Part shown: positions 9,719 through 17,590 of the stretch, one piece after another | How positions within the stretch are numbered: the first letter of the stretch is position 1 | Layout: the number at the start of each line of letters is the position of its first letter | From: Hydrogenophaga sp. | GTDB taxonomy: Bacteria; Pseudomonadota; Gammaproteobacteria; Burkholderiales; Burkholderiaceae_C | Reading direction: 5' to 3' | Length of the DNA: 64,000 bases | Assembly (NCBI GenBank): GCA_030682835.1 | Contig: JAUXNG010000035.1 | Span: forward strand, 1 to 64,000 | Made by a program: the position numbers and the translations under genes | Notes under the pieces: model-generated | The model's database searches: none | What the model was told of the DNA's origin: nothing | Seen by the model: only the letters and a program-made list of their open reading frames with translations

Positions 9719-10039
9719 TCAGTAAGAGATGGAGTGACCGGGTACGTCCACGCTGATCACCGGCTTGGCCAGTGCTGCGCTGGCGGCCTTTGCAAAGGCC
9801 TGTGCCCAGGGGCGGTGCGCGTCTTCGCGGAATCGGTCTTCGCCTGCGGCCTGTGCCACGCACAGGATCTTGTCGGCGGTGAGCACCTTGCCCGTTGAAC
9901 GGATCGGCTCACACCCGAGGAACGTGAATTGCTCGTCGAGCCAGTTCCGCGCCAGATCGTGCGGCATGGGCTGCACCTCGTCGAGGTCGATGTGGTAAAC
10001 GCCTGTTCCACCCCAGGTCACGGTCACTTGGCTGCGCAT
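9719..10039 (-). CDS. Small conserved protein of unknown function
   Basis: This 106-aa acidic, soluble protein has no signal peptide, membrane span or motif I recognise. It starts MRSQVTVTWGGTGVYHIDL and includes DEVQPMPHDLARNWLDEQF, and both halves look ordered. The ATG at 10039 is preceded by AAGGAGAT at a 6-base distance, which rules out the ATG 14 codons upstream. It is a single gene, convergent with mpl and downstream of the unknown 358-aa gene in the same direction. Confidence 0.7.
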   Translation of the reverse strand: MRSQVTVTWGGTGVYHIDLDEVQPMPHDLARNWLDEQFTFLGCEPIRSTGKVLTADKILCVAQAAGEDRFREDAHRPWAQAFAKAASAALAKPVISVDVPGHSISY

Positions 10040-10119
10040 GCTCGATCTCCTTGGTTCAATGTTGGCGCACGAGGCGCTCATCTGCGATTGTGCCCGCGCC
10101 GCGGGGCCGCGGCCAATGC

Positions 10120-11196
10120 TCAGTGGCCGTCTGGCAAAGGCATGGGCACGGTGAACTGAGCCGCGGGGTCGGCCCTTGCCGGGCGCAGCGGTGAATGCGG
10201 TGCCTCGCGCAGCAAGCTCGACGAGGGCGCCTGCTCGGTATCACCTTCCCGGGGCAGCATGGCGGTGTCGGTCTCGCCCTGGTCAAACTGCAGCGCCACC
10301 ATCGCGCGCCGCACATGAGGCTCGGCCCGGCGCGCGCTGTCGGGGTCGGTCGTCACGCCGCCACCAAAATACAGGGCCGCCAGGCGGTGCGCCACCTCAT
10401 CCTGCGGCAGACCGGTGCGGTGAACCAGTTCGTCCAGCGTGCCCGGCGAAACCATCAGCTCCCTCATGATCAGCAGGTGCACATCGTCAAACCAGCGGGC
10501 CGGCATGGCAGGAACGCGCCGCAGGTACACGGTGAGCTCGCGGTAGCGGGCAGGCAGCACGTCGCGCACGGTGCGCACGGCATACGTCCACATCACCCGG
10601 TGCAGCGGCAGGCGCACGAACGAAGCGGGAATGTCGGCCGCCAGAGAGGGGCGGCGCACCCATTCGGCCATCTCGATGTCCACCGGACGGGCCGGGATGT
10701 GCAAACCCACCTGCCAGCGGTCCATGTCGATCACCGCCAGCAGCTTGTTGTCGTGGGTCAGGTGGACCACGCCGCCCCGGTACGCGGGAACACGCTCCAC
10801 CAGTTGCGCACCCAGCGCGAACTGCGTGCGCAGGGGGCGCAGCCAGGCCTCGAAGCGCTGCAGCCGCTGACGTACGCTGGCCTCGTCATCGGCATCGAAA
10901 AACTCGGCCGAGGCAAAGCCCTCGGGCAACGGCGTGGCGAAAGCCAGCGGCCGGTCGACCTCGGCCCGGTTGAGCGTGAGCCGCTCTCCCGTGCCGGCGG
11001 GGTGGCGGATCACCAGGGCATCTCGCCCCAGCACCTCGACCGACCCGCCGTGGATCATCCAGGCGTCGGCCACGTGCGGATCACCGCTGCGCCACTGCGG
11101 CCACCCCGGCTGCGCGTCGGCGGCCCAGCCCATCAGCCGCTCGGACAAGGACGCTGAAAACCCCAGCAGACCGAGCCGCAATACCGGTTGCTCCAC
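10120..11196 (-). CDS. Protein of unknown function, about 358 aa
   Basis: I cannot assign this protein to a family. The first 200 residues look like a compact soluble alpha/beta domain (LRLGLLGFSASLSERLMGWA, DKLLAVIDMDRWQVGLHIP). A helical segment follows (DDVHLLIMRELMVSPGTLDELVHRTGLPQDEVAHRLAALYFGG in shorter pieces) whose second half, TLDELVHRTGLPQDEVAHRL, reads like a winged-helix DNA-binding motif. The last 50 residues are disordered and Pro-rich. GTG at 11196 is preferred because GGGAG lies 5 bases upstream; TTG at 11208 is an alternative. No neighbour suggests a function. Confidence 0.65.
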   Translation of the reverse strand: MEQPVLRLGLLGFSASLSERLMGWAADAQPGWPQWRSGDPHVADAWMIHGGSVEVLGRDALVIRHPAGTGERLTLNRAEVDRPLAFATPLPEGFASAEFFDADDEASVRQRLQRFEAWLRPLRTQFALGAQLVERVPAYRGGVVHLTHDNKLLAVIDMDRWQVGLHIPARPVDIEMAEWVRRPSLAADIPASFVRLPLHRVMWTYAVRTVRDVLPARYRELTVYLRRVPAMPARWFDDVHLLIMRELMVSPGTLDELVHRTGLPQDEVAHRLAALYFGGGVTTDPDSARRAEPHVRRAMVALQFDQGETDTAMLPREGDTEQAPSSSLLREAPHSPLRPARADPAAQFTVPMPLPDGH

Positions 11197-11371
11197 ACAC
11201 GCTCCCAACTGTTGTGCACCACTGCGCCAGACCCCACGGGACTGGCCTGCGCGTGAGGGGCGATTATCCGACGCACGGGCGCTCGCTCGTCAGAAAAAAC
11301 AGGGGTGGAGCGTGACGCCTACCGCAATACAAGCGAACAAATCACTTGCAAGGATCGCGACTCTGTGCGCT

Positions 11372-12502
11372 TCAAGCCTTTTCCTGACGGGCCGAGAGCA
11401 CCGCGTTCGACAGCACCTCCAGGGCCTGCACCGAATCGTCCCAGCCCAGGCAGGCGTCGGTGATGCTCTGGCCGTAGGCCAGCGCATCTACCCGGTCTTT
11501 GCCGGGCGTGAACTTCTGCGCGCCGGCTTCGATGTGGCTTTCGATCATCACCCCGAACACGCTGCGCGAGCCGCCCGAGATCTGCCCGGCAATGTCGCGC
11601 GCCACGTCGAGCTGCTTCTGATGCTGCTTGCTGCTGTTGGCGTGGCTGCAGTCAACCATCAGGCGCGCGGGCAGCTTGGCCGCTTCCAGGTCTTTCACGG
11701 CCGCGCTGACATGGGCGGCGTCGTAGTTGGGCGCTTTGCCGCCGCGCAGGATGACGTGGCAGTCGGGGTTGCCGTTGGTCTGCACGATGGCCACCTGGCC
11801 GTTCTTGTGCACCGAGAGAAAGTGGTGACCACGCGCAGCGGCCTGGATCGCATCGGTGGCGATCTTGATGTTGCCGTCGGTGCCGTTCTTGAACCCGATG
11901 GGGGCCGACAGGCCCGAGGCCAGTTCGCGGTGCACCTGGCTCTCGGTGGTGCGCGCGCCGATGGCGCCCCAGGCGATCAGGTCGCCGATGTACTGCGGCG
12001 AAATCACGTCCAGGAACTCGCTGCCGGCGGGCAGACCCAGGCGGTTGATCTCGATCAGCAGCTGGCGCGCCATGCGCAGGCCTTCATCGATGCGGAAACT
12101 CTCGTCCAGGTAAGGGTCGTTGATCAGCCCCTTCCAGCCAACGGTGGTGCGCGGCTTTTCGAAGTACACACGCATCACGATCTCCAGCGTGTCGGCGTGT
12201 TTTTCGCGCAGGGGCTTGAGGCGGCGCGCGTAGTCGAGCGCGGCAGCCGGGTCGTGGATGGAGCATGGGCCGATCACCACCAGCAGCCGATCGTCCTGCC
12301 CGTGCAGGATGTTGTGGATGCGCTGGCGTGTCTGGGTGATGAGCGTTTCCACCGGCGTGCCACCGATGGGGAAGAAGCGGATCAAATGTTCAGGGGGCGG
12401 CAACACGGTGATGTCCTTGATGCGTTCGTCGTCGGTCTGGCTGGTTTTGTCGACTGGACGCGAATGCCAGGCATCGCTGGCAGGGGTGTTCAGGGCATTC
12501 AT
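11372..12502 (-). CDS. aroG: 3-deoxy-7-phosphoheptulonate (DAHP) synthase, class I
   Basis: This enzyme condenses phosphoenolpyruvate and erythrose 4-phosphate in the first step of the shikimate pathway, feeding Phe, Tyr and Trp. The 376-aa length and motifs (VIGPCSIHDPAAALDYA, FEKPRTTVGWKGLIND, SHANSSKQHQKQ, SVFGVMIESHIEAG) are those of the AroF/G/H family. The ATG at 12502 is supported by AGGAG 8 bases upstream. Paralogues of this family are usually feedback inhibited by one aromatic amino acid; which one cannot be told here. Expression is very probably controlled by the leader and attenuator at 12543-12673. Confidence 0.95.
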   Translation of the reverse strand: MNALNTPASDAWHSRPVDKTSQTDDERIKDITVLPPPEHLIRFFPIGGTPVETLITQTRQRIHNILHGQDDRLLVVIGPCSIHDPAAALDYARRLKPLREKHADTLEIVMRVYFEKPRTTVGWKGLINDPYLDESFRIDEGLRMARQLLIEINRLGLPAGSEFLDVISPQYIGDLIAWGAIGARTTESQVHRELASGLSAPIGFKNGTDGNIKIATDAIQAAARGHHFLSVHKNGQVAIVQTNGNPDCHVILRGGKAPNYDAAHVSAAVKDLEAAKLPARLMVDCSHANSSKQHQKQLDVARDIAGQISGGSRSVFGVMIESHIEAGAQKFTPGKDRVDALAYGQSITDACLGWDDSVQALEVLSNAVLSARQEKA

Positions 12503-12542
12503 CGCGAGGCTCCTAAAAGGCGTGGTGGGAATGAAAAAGGCC

Positions 12543-12577
12543 AAAAAAAACCGCCGGGCTTGGGGCTCCGGCGGTTT
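12543..12577 (-). terminator. Attenuator terminator upstream of aroG
   Basis: On the minus strand a 10-bp stem, AAACCGCCGG (12577-12568) with CCGGCGGTTT (12557-12548), closes a 10-base loop and runs into eight T's (12550-12543). It lies between the leader peptide and aroG. CTGGCGG inside the leader (12624-12618) can pair with CCGCCGG of the left arm to form a competing antiterminator. Confidence 0.85.
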
Positions 12578-12598
12578 GATCGAGATTCGGTGATGCGC

Positions 12599-12673
12599 TT
12601 ACAGCCTCGCCTCTCGTCCGCCAGGGACTGAGAACCAAAAATAGACAGCAAAAAAAGCAAGGCGCGAGGTCAT
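12599..12673 (-). CDS. aroG leader peptide, 24 aa, rich in Phe/Tyr/Trp
   Basis: The mini-ORF runs from ATG at 12673 to TAA at 12599. Codons 7-14 read FFAVYFWF, six aromatic codons out of eight (four Phe, one Tyr, one Trp). A ribosome stalled there would leave codons 17-19, which contain CTGGCGG, free to pair with the left arm of the terminator and so prevent termination. A ribosome that reaches the stop would allow the terminator to form. This is the layout of the trp and phe operon leaders. The predicted effect is aroG induction when charged aromatic tRNAs are scarce. Start choice: TACATT lies 8 bases upstream, as for a leaderless start; a GTG 18 bases upstream with AAGGG is an alternative. 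Confidence 0.85.
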   Translation of the reverse strand: MTSRLAFFAVYFWFSVPGGREARL

Positions 12674-12681
12674 CGAATGCA

Positions 12682-12687
12682 AATGTA
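12682..12687 (-). promoter_or_regulatory. Candidate -10 of the aroG leader
   Basis: TACATT on the minus strand ends 8 bases before the leader ATG at 12673. No good -35 is present. It lies only 9 bases below chrA's last codons, so read-through from chrA is also possible. Confidence 0.4.
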
Positions 12688-12718
12688 GCACAGCGCCCTT
12701 GACGGGTGCCTGACAGCC

Positions 12719-14095
12719 TCAGCCCAGCGCCCGCGAGAGCCCGGGCGCCACGGTCTGCAAGGCCCAGCCCGCGAGAGCGCTGCACACGATCACGCGCACC
12801 ACGCCCTGCCGGTAACGCACCAGCGCCAGCGTGGCCATCAACACCAGCACCAGTGCCACCGGGTCGAACCGGGCCAGCCAGCTGCCAGTCCCGTCGCGCC
12901 AGAGCACATGCGACAGGAAGAACAGCGCCAGACTAGCGATCACCCCGACCACGGCGGCCGTGATGGCGGTCAGGGGCGCGGTGAAGTGCAGCTTGCCGTG
13001 CGTGCTTTCCACCAGTGGCCCGCCGGCCAGGATGAAGATGAACGAAGGCAGGAAGGTGAACCAGGTCACCACCGTGGCCGCCAGCGCCGCGCCCAGAAAC
13101 AGCGCGTCCGGCCCCAGCACCTGCTGGCCCCAGCCCCCGAGGAAACCCACAAACGCCACCACCATGATCAGCGGTCCGGGCGTGGTTTCGCCCAGGGCCA
13201 GCCCATCGATCATCTGGGGCCCGAGCAGCCACGCGTGCTCCACCACCGCGCCCTGGTACACGTAGGGCAACACGGCATATGCACCGCCAAACGTGAGCAG
13301 CGCCGCCTTGGTGAAGAACCAGCCCATGGCCGCGAGCGTGCCGTCCCAGCCCTGCCAGGCCACCAGCAGGCCCATGGGCAGCCACCAGAACGCGGCACCC
13401 ACCGCCAGCACGCGCAACAGGCGTGCGCGGCTGAAGCGCGCGTGCGGTGGAACGGGTGTGTCGTCGTCAATGGCCGCTGGCGCCCGGGCGACTGCGCCGC
13501 TGGCGTCGTGGGCCGGCGCTACGGGCGCCATCTGCGCGGGCCACCAGCGCCCGCCAGCCCAGCCCAGCAACAGCGCCACGGACACGATCAGTGGAAACGG
13601 CACCGAGAACGCCCAGATGGCCACGAAACTCGCCAGCGCAATGCCCCACAGCAGGGGGCGTTGGGCGGGATGCCGCAAGGTCTTGCCGCCCATGCGGTGC
13701 ACCGCGTGGATCACCAGCGCGGCCACCGCGGGTTTGATGCCGTACAGCAGCCCGGCCACCCAGGCCACCTGCCCGTAGGCCACATAGACCCAGCTCAAGC
13801 CGATCAGGATCAGCAGCGAGGGCAGCACAAACAGCACGCCGGCGGCCACGCCGCCCCAGGTCCGGTGCAGCAGCCAGCCGATGTAGGTGGCCAGCTGCTG
13901 GGCCTCGGGCCCGGGCAGCAGCATGCAGTAGTTCAGCGCGTGGAGAAAGCGCCGTTCGCTGATCCAGTGGCGCTGCTCCACCAGTTCGCGGTGCATCACG
14001 GCAATCTGCCCGGCAGGTCCACCAAAACTGATCCACCCCAGCTTGAACCAGAAGCGCAGCGCCTGGACAAAACCCACGGATGCAGTTGGACTCAT
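12719..14095 (-). CDS. chrA: Chromate transporter, two-domain
   Basis: This 458-aa inner-membrane protein of the CHR family expels chromate. It has the internal duplication of the long form. The first half opens with WFKLGWISFGGPAGQIAVMH and contains YCMLLPGPEAQQLA; the second half repeats the pattern with FFTKAALLTFGGAYAVLPYV and GLALGETTPGPLIMVV. Ten or more hydrophobic spans are evident, with a Pro/Ala linker at about residues 195-220. The ATG at 14095 overlaps the end of the upstream rhodanese/ChrB gene by 4 bases, so the two are coupled. GTG or ATG starts farther upstream lose similarity. Confidence 0.93.
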   Translation of the reverse strand: MSPTASVGFVQALRFWFKLGWISFGGPAGQIAVMHRELVEQRHWISERRFLHALNYCMLLPGPEAQQLATYIGWLLHRTWGGVAAGVLFVLPSLLILIGLSWVYVAYGQVAWVAGLLYGIKPAVAALVIHAVHRMGGKTLRHPAQRPLLWGIALASFVAIWAFSVPFPLIVSVALLLGWAGGRWWPAQMAPVAPAHDASGAVARAPAAIDDDTPVPPHARFSRARLLRVLAVGAAFWWLPMGLLVAWQGWDGTLAAMGWFFTKAALLTFGGAYAVLPYVYQGAVVEHAWLLGPQMIDGLALGETTPGPLIMVVAFVGFLGGWGQQVLGPDALFLGAALAATVVTWFTFLPSFIFILAGGPLVESTHGKLHFTAPLTAITAAVVGVIASLALFFLSHVLWRDGTGSWLARFDPVALVLVLMATLALVRYRQGVVRVIVCSALAGWALQTVAPGLSRALG

Positions 14096-14979
14096 TGAAA
14101 ACTCCAGGCATGGGATTCGCGCACACCGGCCACCGCTTGGCAGCACCAGGCGTACAAAGCGTCGTAGACCGGCATCATGGCGTCTAGCATGGCGTGGTCA
14201 TCGGTGGCGTGCAGCCGTGAGGCCCCTTGCGAGACCGCCAGCAGGCCCGCGGCGACCGGGTCCAGCGACAGGCTGTCAGTATCGGCCCCCCGCACGATCC
14301 GGGCGAGTCGTTGAAGGGCCGGGAGTTGCAGCCCGCAGGCGTCGAGCAGCGCATCGAAGCTGCATCGATCACCCGCGTGGGTGATCGGCGCGCCGGGCAG
14401 GTCAAAGGCCACCGCCCCGAGCCGCTCGGCCGTGTCGAAGACCTCGGCAGTGGGCACAAAGAAGAACCGTGCATCGCGGTCGATGAAACGGCGCACCAGC
14501 CACGGGCAGGCGATCCGGTCGATCTTGGGCCGCTCGCGGGTGACCCAGCATGAGCCCGGACCCGACATCCGGCCGATACCAGGGCGCTGGAATAATCGGG
14601 GCACGGGTGACGCGCTCAGCAGGTCCAGCAACGGGGGCGGATCCACCCCCGGCTCACCGCCTTCGATGCCGCCGAGCAGGTAGCGGGCGGGCCATCCCGC
14701 GGCGCACAAGGTGGCGGCCGCCTGCTGGCTCACGGCGTGGCCGTAAACGCAGTACACCACCGCCGGCTGGGGCGGCAGGGTGTGCAGTAGGGTGTCGAGC
14801 TGTTCAGGGCCGCAGGCCACCGCCAGCGGCAGGCGCCAGGGGCTGGCCGCCAGCGGTTCTGGGCGTCGCACGTCGAGGATGAGAGGGGTGTCGGGGTGGC
14901 CCAGCAAGGCCTGCAGTTCAGCAGGCCGGATGGGGGCAGGCGCAAGGCTCGGGGCAGGGTTCACGTTCACGGTTTCCAT
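14092..14979 (-). CDS. chrB: Rhodanese-ChrB fusion protein of the chromate module
   Basis: This 295-aa protein joins two domains. Residues 20-110 form a rhodanese domain (LILDVRRPEPLA) with a candidate catalytic Cys in VVYCVYGHAVSQ. Residues 145-295 match the C-terminal domain of ChrB (WVTRERPKIDRIACPWLVRR, FFFVPTAEVFD). ChrB proteins help sense or respond to chromate and accompany ChrA. The N-terminal DNA-binding part of classical ChrB is replaced here by rhodanese, so regulation of transcription is doubtful; a redox or sulfur-transfer role is inferred. GGAGAG precedes the ATG, and chrA overlaps its 3' end. Confidence 0.85.
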   Translation of the reverse strand: METVNVNPAPSLAPAPIRPAELQALLGHPDTPLILDVRRPEPLAASPWRLPLAVACGPEQLDTLLHTLPPQPAVVYCVYGHAVSQQAAATLCAAGWPARYLLGGIEGGEPGVDPPPLLDLLSASPVPRLFQRPGIGRMSGPGSCWVTRERPKIDRIACPWLVRRFIDRDARFFFVPTAEVFDTAERLGAVAFDLPGAPITHAGDRCSFDALLDACGLQLPALQRLARIVRGADTDSLSLDPVAAGLLAVSQGASRLHATDDHAMLDAMMPVYDALYAWCCQAVAGVRESHAWSFQ

Positions 14980-15130
14980 GGATGGCTCTCCACCAGAGGG
15001 GATGGCCAGCGCTTGGACGTGACGTCTGTTCCCGAAGGAAGCCGGGAGGCTGTGTTCCCGTGGCTGAAGATCCTATCAGACGATCACGACCACCTACCGC
15101 CCGGCAGCCAGCGTCCGGGCGCCAGAAACG

Positions 15131-16591
15131 TCAGGCCGTGCCGCCCACCGTGAGACCTTCGATGCGCAGCGTCGGCTGGCCCACGCCCACGGGCACGCTC
15201 TGACCTTCCTTGCCGCAGGTGCCCACGCCGCTGTCCAGGCGCATGTCGTTGCCGATCATGCTCACGCGGGTGAGCGCGTCAGGGCCGTTGCCCACCAGCG
15301 TGGCGCCTTTCACCGGGTACTGGATCTGGCCGTTTTCCACCCAGTAGGCCTGGCTGGCGGAAAACACGAACTTGCCGCTGGTGATGTCGACCTGGCCGCC
15401 GCCGAAGTTGGTGGCGTACAGGCCCTTCTTGATGCTGGCCACGATTTCCTCGGGGGCCTTGTCGCCGCCGAGCATGTAGGTGTTGGTCATGCGCGGCATG
15501 GGCACGTGGGCGTAGCTTTCGCGGCGACCGTTGCCGGTGGGCTTCACGCCCATCAGGCGGGCGTTCATCGAGTCCTGGATGTAGCCGCGCAGGATGCCGT
15601 CTTCAATCAGCACGTTCTTCTGCGAGGTGTGGCCCTCGTCGTCCACATTGAGCGAGCCGCGGCGGTCAGCAATGGTGCCGTCGTCGAGCACGGTGACGCC
15701 CTTGGCCGCCACTCGCTGGCCGATCTTGCCGGCGAAGGCACTCGACCCCTTGCGGTTGAAGTCGCCTTCCAGGCCGTGGCCCACGGCTTCGTGCAGAAGG
15801 ATGCCAGGCCAGCCCGAACCCAGCACCACCACCATTTCACCGGCGGGGGCAGGGCGGGCGTCGAGGTTGGTCAGGGCATTGGCCACGGCCTCGTCCACAT
15901 AGGACTGCACCATGGCCTCGTCGAAATACGCCAGTCCGTAGCGGCCACCACCGCCCGATGAGCCCACCTCGCGGCGGCCCTTCTGCTCGGCAATCACGGT
16001 GACCGACAGGCGGATCAGCGGGCGCACGTCGGCGGCCAGGGTGCCGTCGGCGCGGGCGATCAGCACCACGTCGTATTCGCTGGCCAGCCCGGCCATGACC
16101 TGTACCACGCGCGGATCCTTGGCCTTGGCCAGGCGCTCCACTTTCTCCAGCAGCGCGACCTTGGCGGTGCTGTCCAGCGTACCGATGGGGTCCACCCCGG
16201 GATAGAGCGAGCGCGACTTGGCCACTTTGGTGGACGGGGTGCGCACTTTGCGGCCCTGGCCTTGCGCCGAGATGGAACGCACCGTGTGCGCCGCGTCGAT
16301 CAGCGAGTCCCAGGACAGGTCGTCCGAATAGGCGAAGGCTGTTTTCTCGCCGCTCACCGCGCGCACGCCCACGCCTTGGTCGATGCTGAAGCTGCCGGTC
16401 TTGACGATGCCCTCTTCCAGGCTCCAGCCTTCGCTGCGGGTGTACTGGAAATACAGGTCGGCATCGTCCACGCCGTGCGACATGATCTCGCCCAGCGCGC
16501 GCTGCAGGTGCGTGGGGTTCAGGCTGTAGGGGTCGAGCAGGAGGCTTTGGGCGCTGGCCAGACGGGCCAAGGTGGGTTCGCGTGCAATCAT
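15131..16591 (-). CDS. tldD: TldD metalloprotease
   Basis: TldD pairs with TldE/PmbA to form a cytoplasmic zinc protease that processes microcin-type peptides and degrades disordered peptides. The 486-aa protein carries the metal-binding HEAVGHGLEGD (near residues 262-272), the GSGWPGILLHEAVG context, and the C-terminal GTCGKEGQSVPVGVGQPTLR typical of TldD. No tldE/pmbA gene is next to it. The ATG at 16591 is chosen because a TACAAT hexamer ends 6 bases before it; there is no Shine-Dalgarno. Confidence 0.96.
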   Translation of the reverse strand: MIAREPTLARLASAQSLLLDPYSLNPTHLQRALGEIMSHGVDDADLYFQYTRSEGWSLEEGIVKTGSFSIDQGVGVRAVSGEKTAFAYSDDLSWDSLIDAAHTVRSISAQGQGRKVRTPSTKVAKSRSLYPGVDPIGTLDSTAKVALLEKVERLAKAKDPRVVQVMAGLASEYDVVLIARADGTLAADVRPLIRLSVTVIAEQKGRREVGSSGGGGRYGLAYFDEAMVQSYVDEAVANALTNLDARPAPAGEMVVVLGSGWPGILLHEAVGHGLEGDFNRKGSSAFAGKIGQRVAAKGVTVLDDGTIADRRGSLNVDDEGHTSQKNVLIEDGILRGYIQDSMNARLMGVKPTGNGRRESYAHVPMPRMTNTYMLGGDKAPEEIVASIKKGLYATNFGGGQVDITSGKFVFSASQAYWVENGQIQYPVKGATLVGNGPDALTRVSMIGNDMRLDSGVGTCGKEGQSVPVGVGQPTLRIEGLTVGGTA

Positions 16592-16597
16592 CCGTGC

Positions 16598-16603
16598 ATT
16601 GTA
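16598..16603 (-). promoter_or_regulatory. -10 element abutting tldD
   Basis: TACAAT on the minus strand is followed by GCACGG and the ATG at 16591. This is one of the best hexamers of the leaderless-type set. Confidence 0.55.
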
Positions 16604-16660
16604 GGGACGGCGCCATGCGCGCGCTGGCGGCATGGGCTTGGGGGTCAGCCAGCGGAGGCG

Positions 16661-17590
16661 TCAGCGGTCGGGCTTCGGCCGCTGCTGGCCCTGCAACCAC
16701 CCCAGCAGCGCTCCATCGTCGCAGTCGGCCAGACCGTCCTGGGTCGCCTGGGCGAAGGCTCGGGCAGCGCCAGCGCCCAGCGGCCCGGCGAACCCCGCAG
16801 CGGTGGCGGCCTGCACCGCCAGTCGGGTGTCTTTCTCCAGCAGCGTCATGTGGGCGCGGGGCGCCACATCGCCGTCGAGCGACCGGCGCATGCGGTCGGA
16901 GCCGATCCAGCTCTGCCCGCTGGAATGCTCAATCACGCCCAGCGTGGTGCGCAGATCCAGCCCCAGATGGCCCGCCAGGGCGAGCGCTTCGGCCGCGCCC
17001 ACCAGGTTGATGCCGGCCAGCAGGTTGTTGACCAGCTTGGTGCGCGCGCCGTCGCCCACCCGTTCGCTGATGCGAAAGACCTGGCTCGACAACGCTTCCA
17101 GCAAGGCGGCGTGGCGTGCCAGCACCGCCTCGGGAGCGGCCACCATCAGGCTCATGCTGCCGTTGCGGGCGCGCTGCGGCCCGCCCGACATGGGGGCATC
17201 GATGCAGCCGATGCCCCGCGCCTGCAGCGCAGCGGCCAGCGACTCGGTGTCTTCCGGCGCGATGGTGGGGCACAGCATGACGGTCTGGCCCGGGCGCATC
17301 GCGTCCAGGGCGCCAGGGGCGCCACCCTCGCCCAACAGCACCGCCCCGCACTGAGCCGCGTCGACCACACAGACGATCAGAACCCCCGCGTCGGGCAAGG
17401 CCCGGGCGGCAGCGAGCGGTGTGTCGGCCAGCCGGGCACCCGCCGTCTCGGCCGCCTGCTGGCGCACCGGGTCGATGTCGCACACCACCACAGGCCAGCC
17501 CAGCTCGCACAGCCGCGCCGCCATGGCGCCGCCCATGTTGCCCGCCCCTACGAAGGCCACCGGCCCCGAACGCGGCGCCGCCGCCGTCAT
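16661..17590 (-). CDS. NAD(P)-dependent beta-hydroxyacid dehydrogenase (HIBADH family)
   Basis: This 309-aa protein has the N-terminal Rossmann motif FVGAGNMGGAMAARLCELGW and the family segment GIGCIDAPMSGGPQRARNGS. The catalytic Lys is in TKLVNNLLAGIN. The family oxidises 3-hydroxyisobutyrate, tartronate semialdehyde or related acids; the substrate is not clear here. Its start overlaps the rodA stop by 4 bases, an odd pairing of metabolism with cell shape, but the overlap predicts cotranscription. Confidence 0.88.
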   Translation of the reverse strand: MTAAAPRSGPVAFVGAGNMGGAMAARLCELGWPVVVCDIDPVRQQAAETAGARLADTPLAAARALPDAGVLIVCVVDAAQCGAVLLGEGGAPGALDAMRPGQTVMLCPTIAPEDTESLAAALQARGIGCIDAPMSGGPQRARNGSMSLMVAAPEAVLARHAALLEALSSQVFRISERVGDGARTKLVNNLLAGINLVGAAEALALAGHLGLDLRTTLGVIEHSSGQSWIGSDRMRRSLDGDVAPRAHMTLLEKDTRLAVQAATAAGFAGPLGAGAARAFAQATQDGLADCDDGALLGWLQGQQRPKPDR

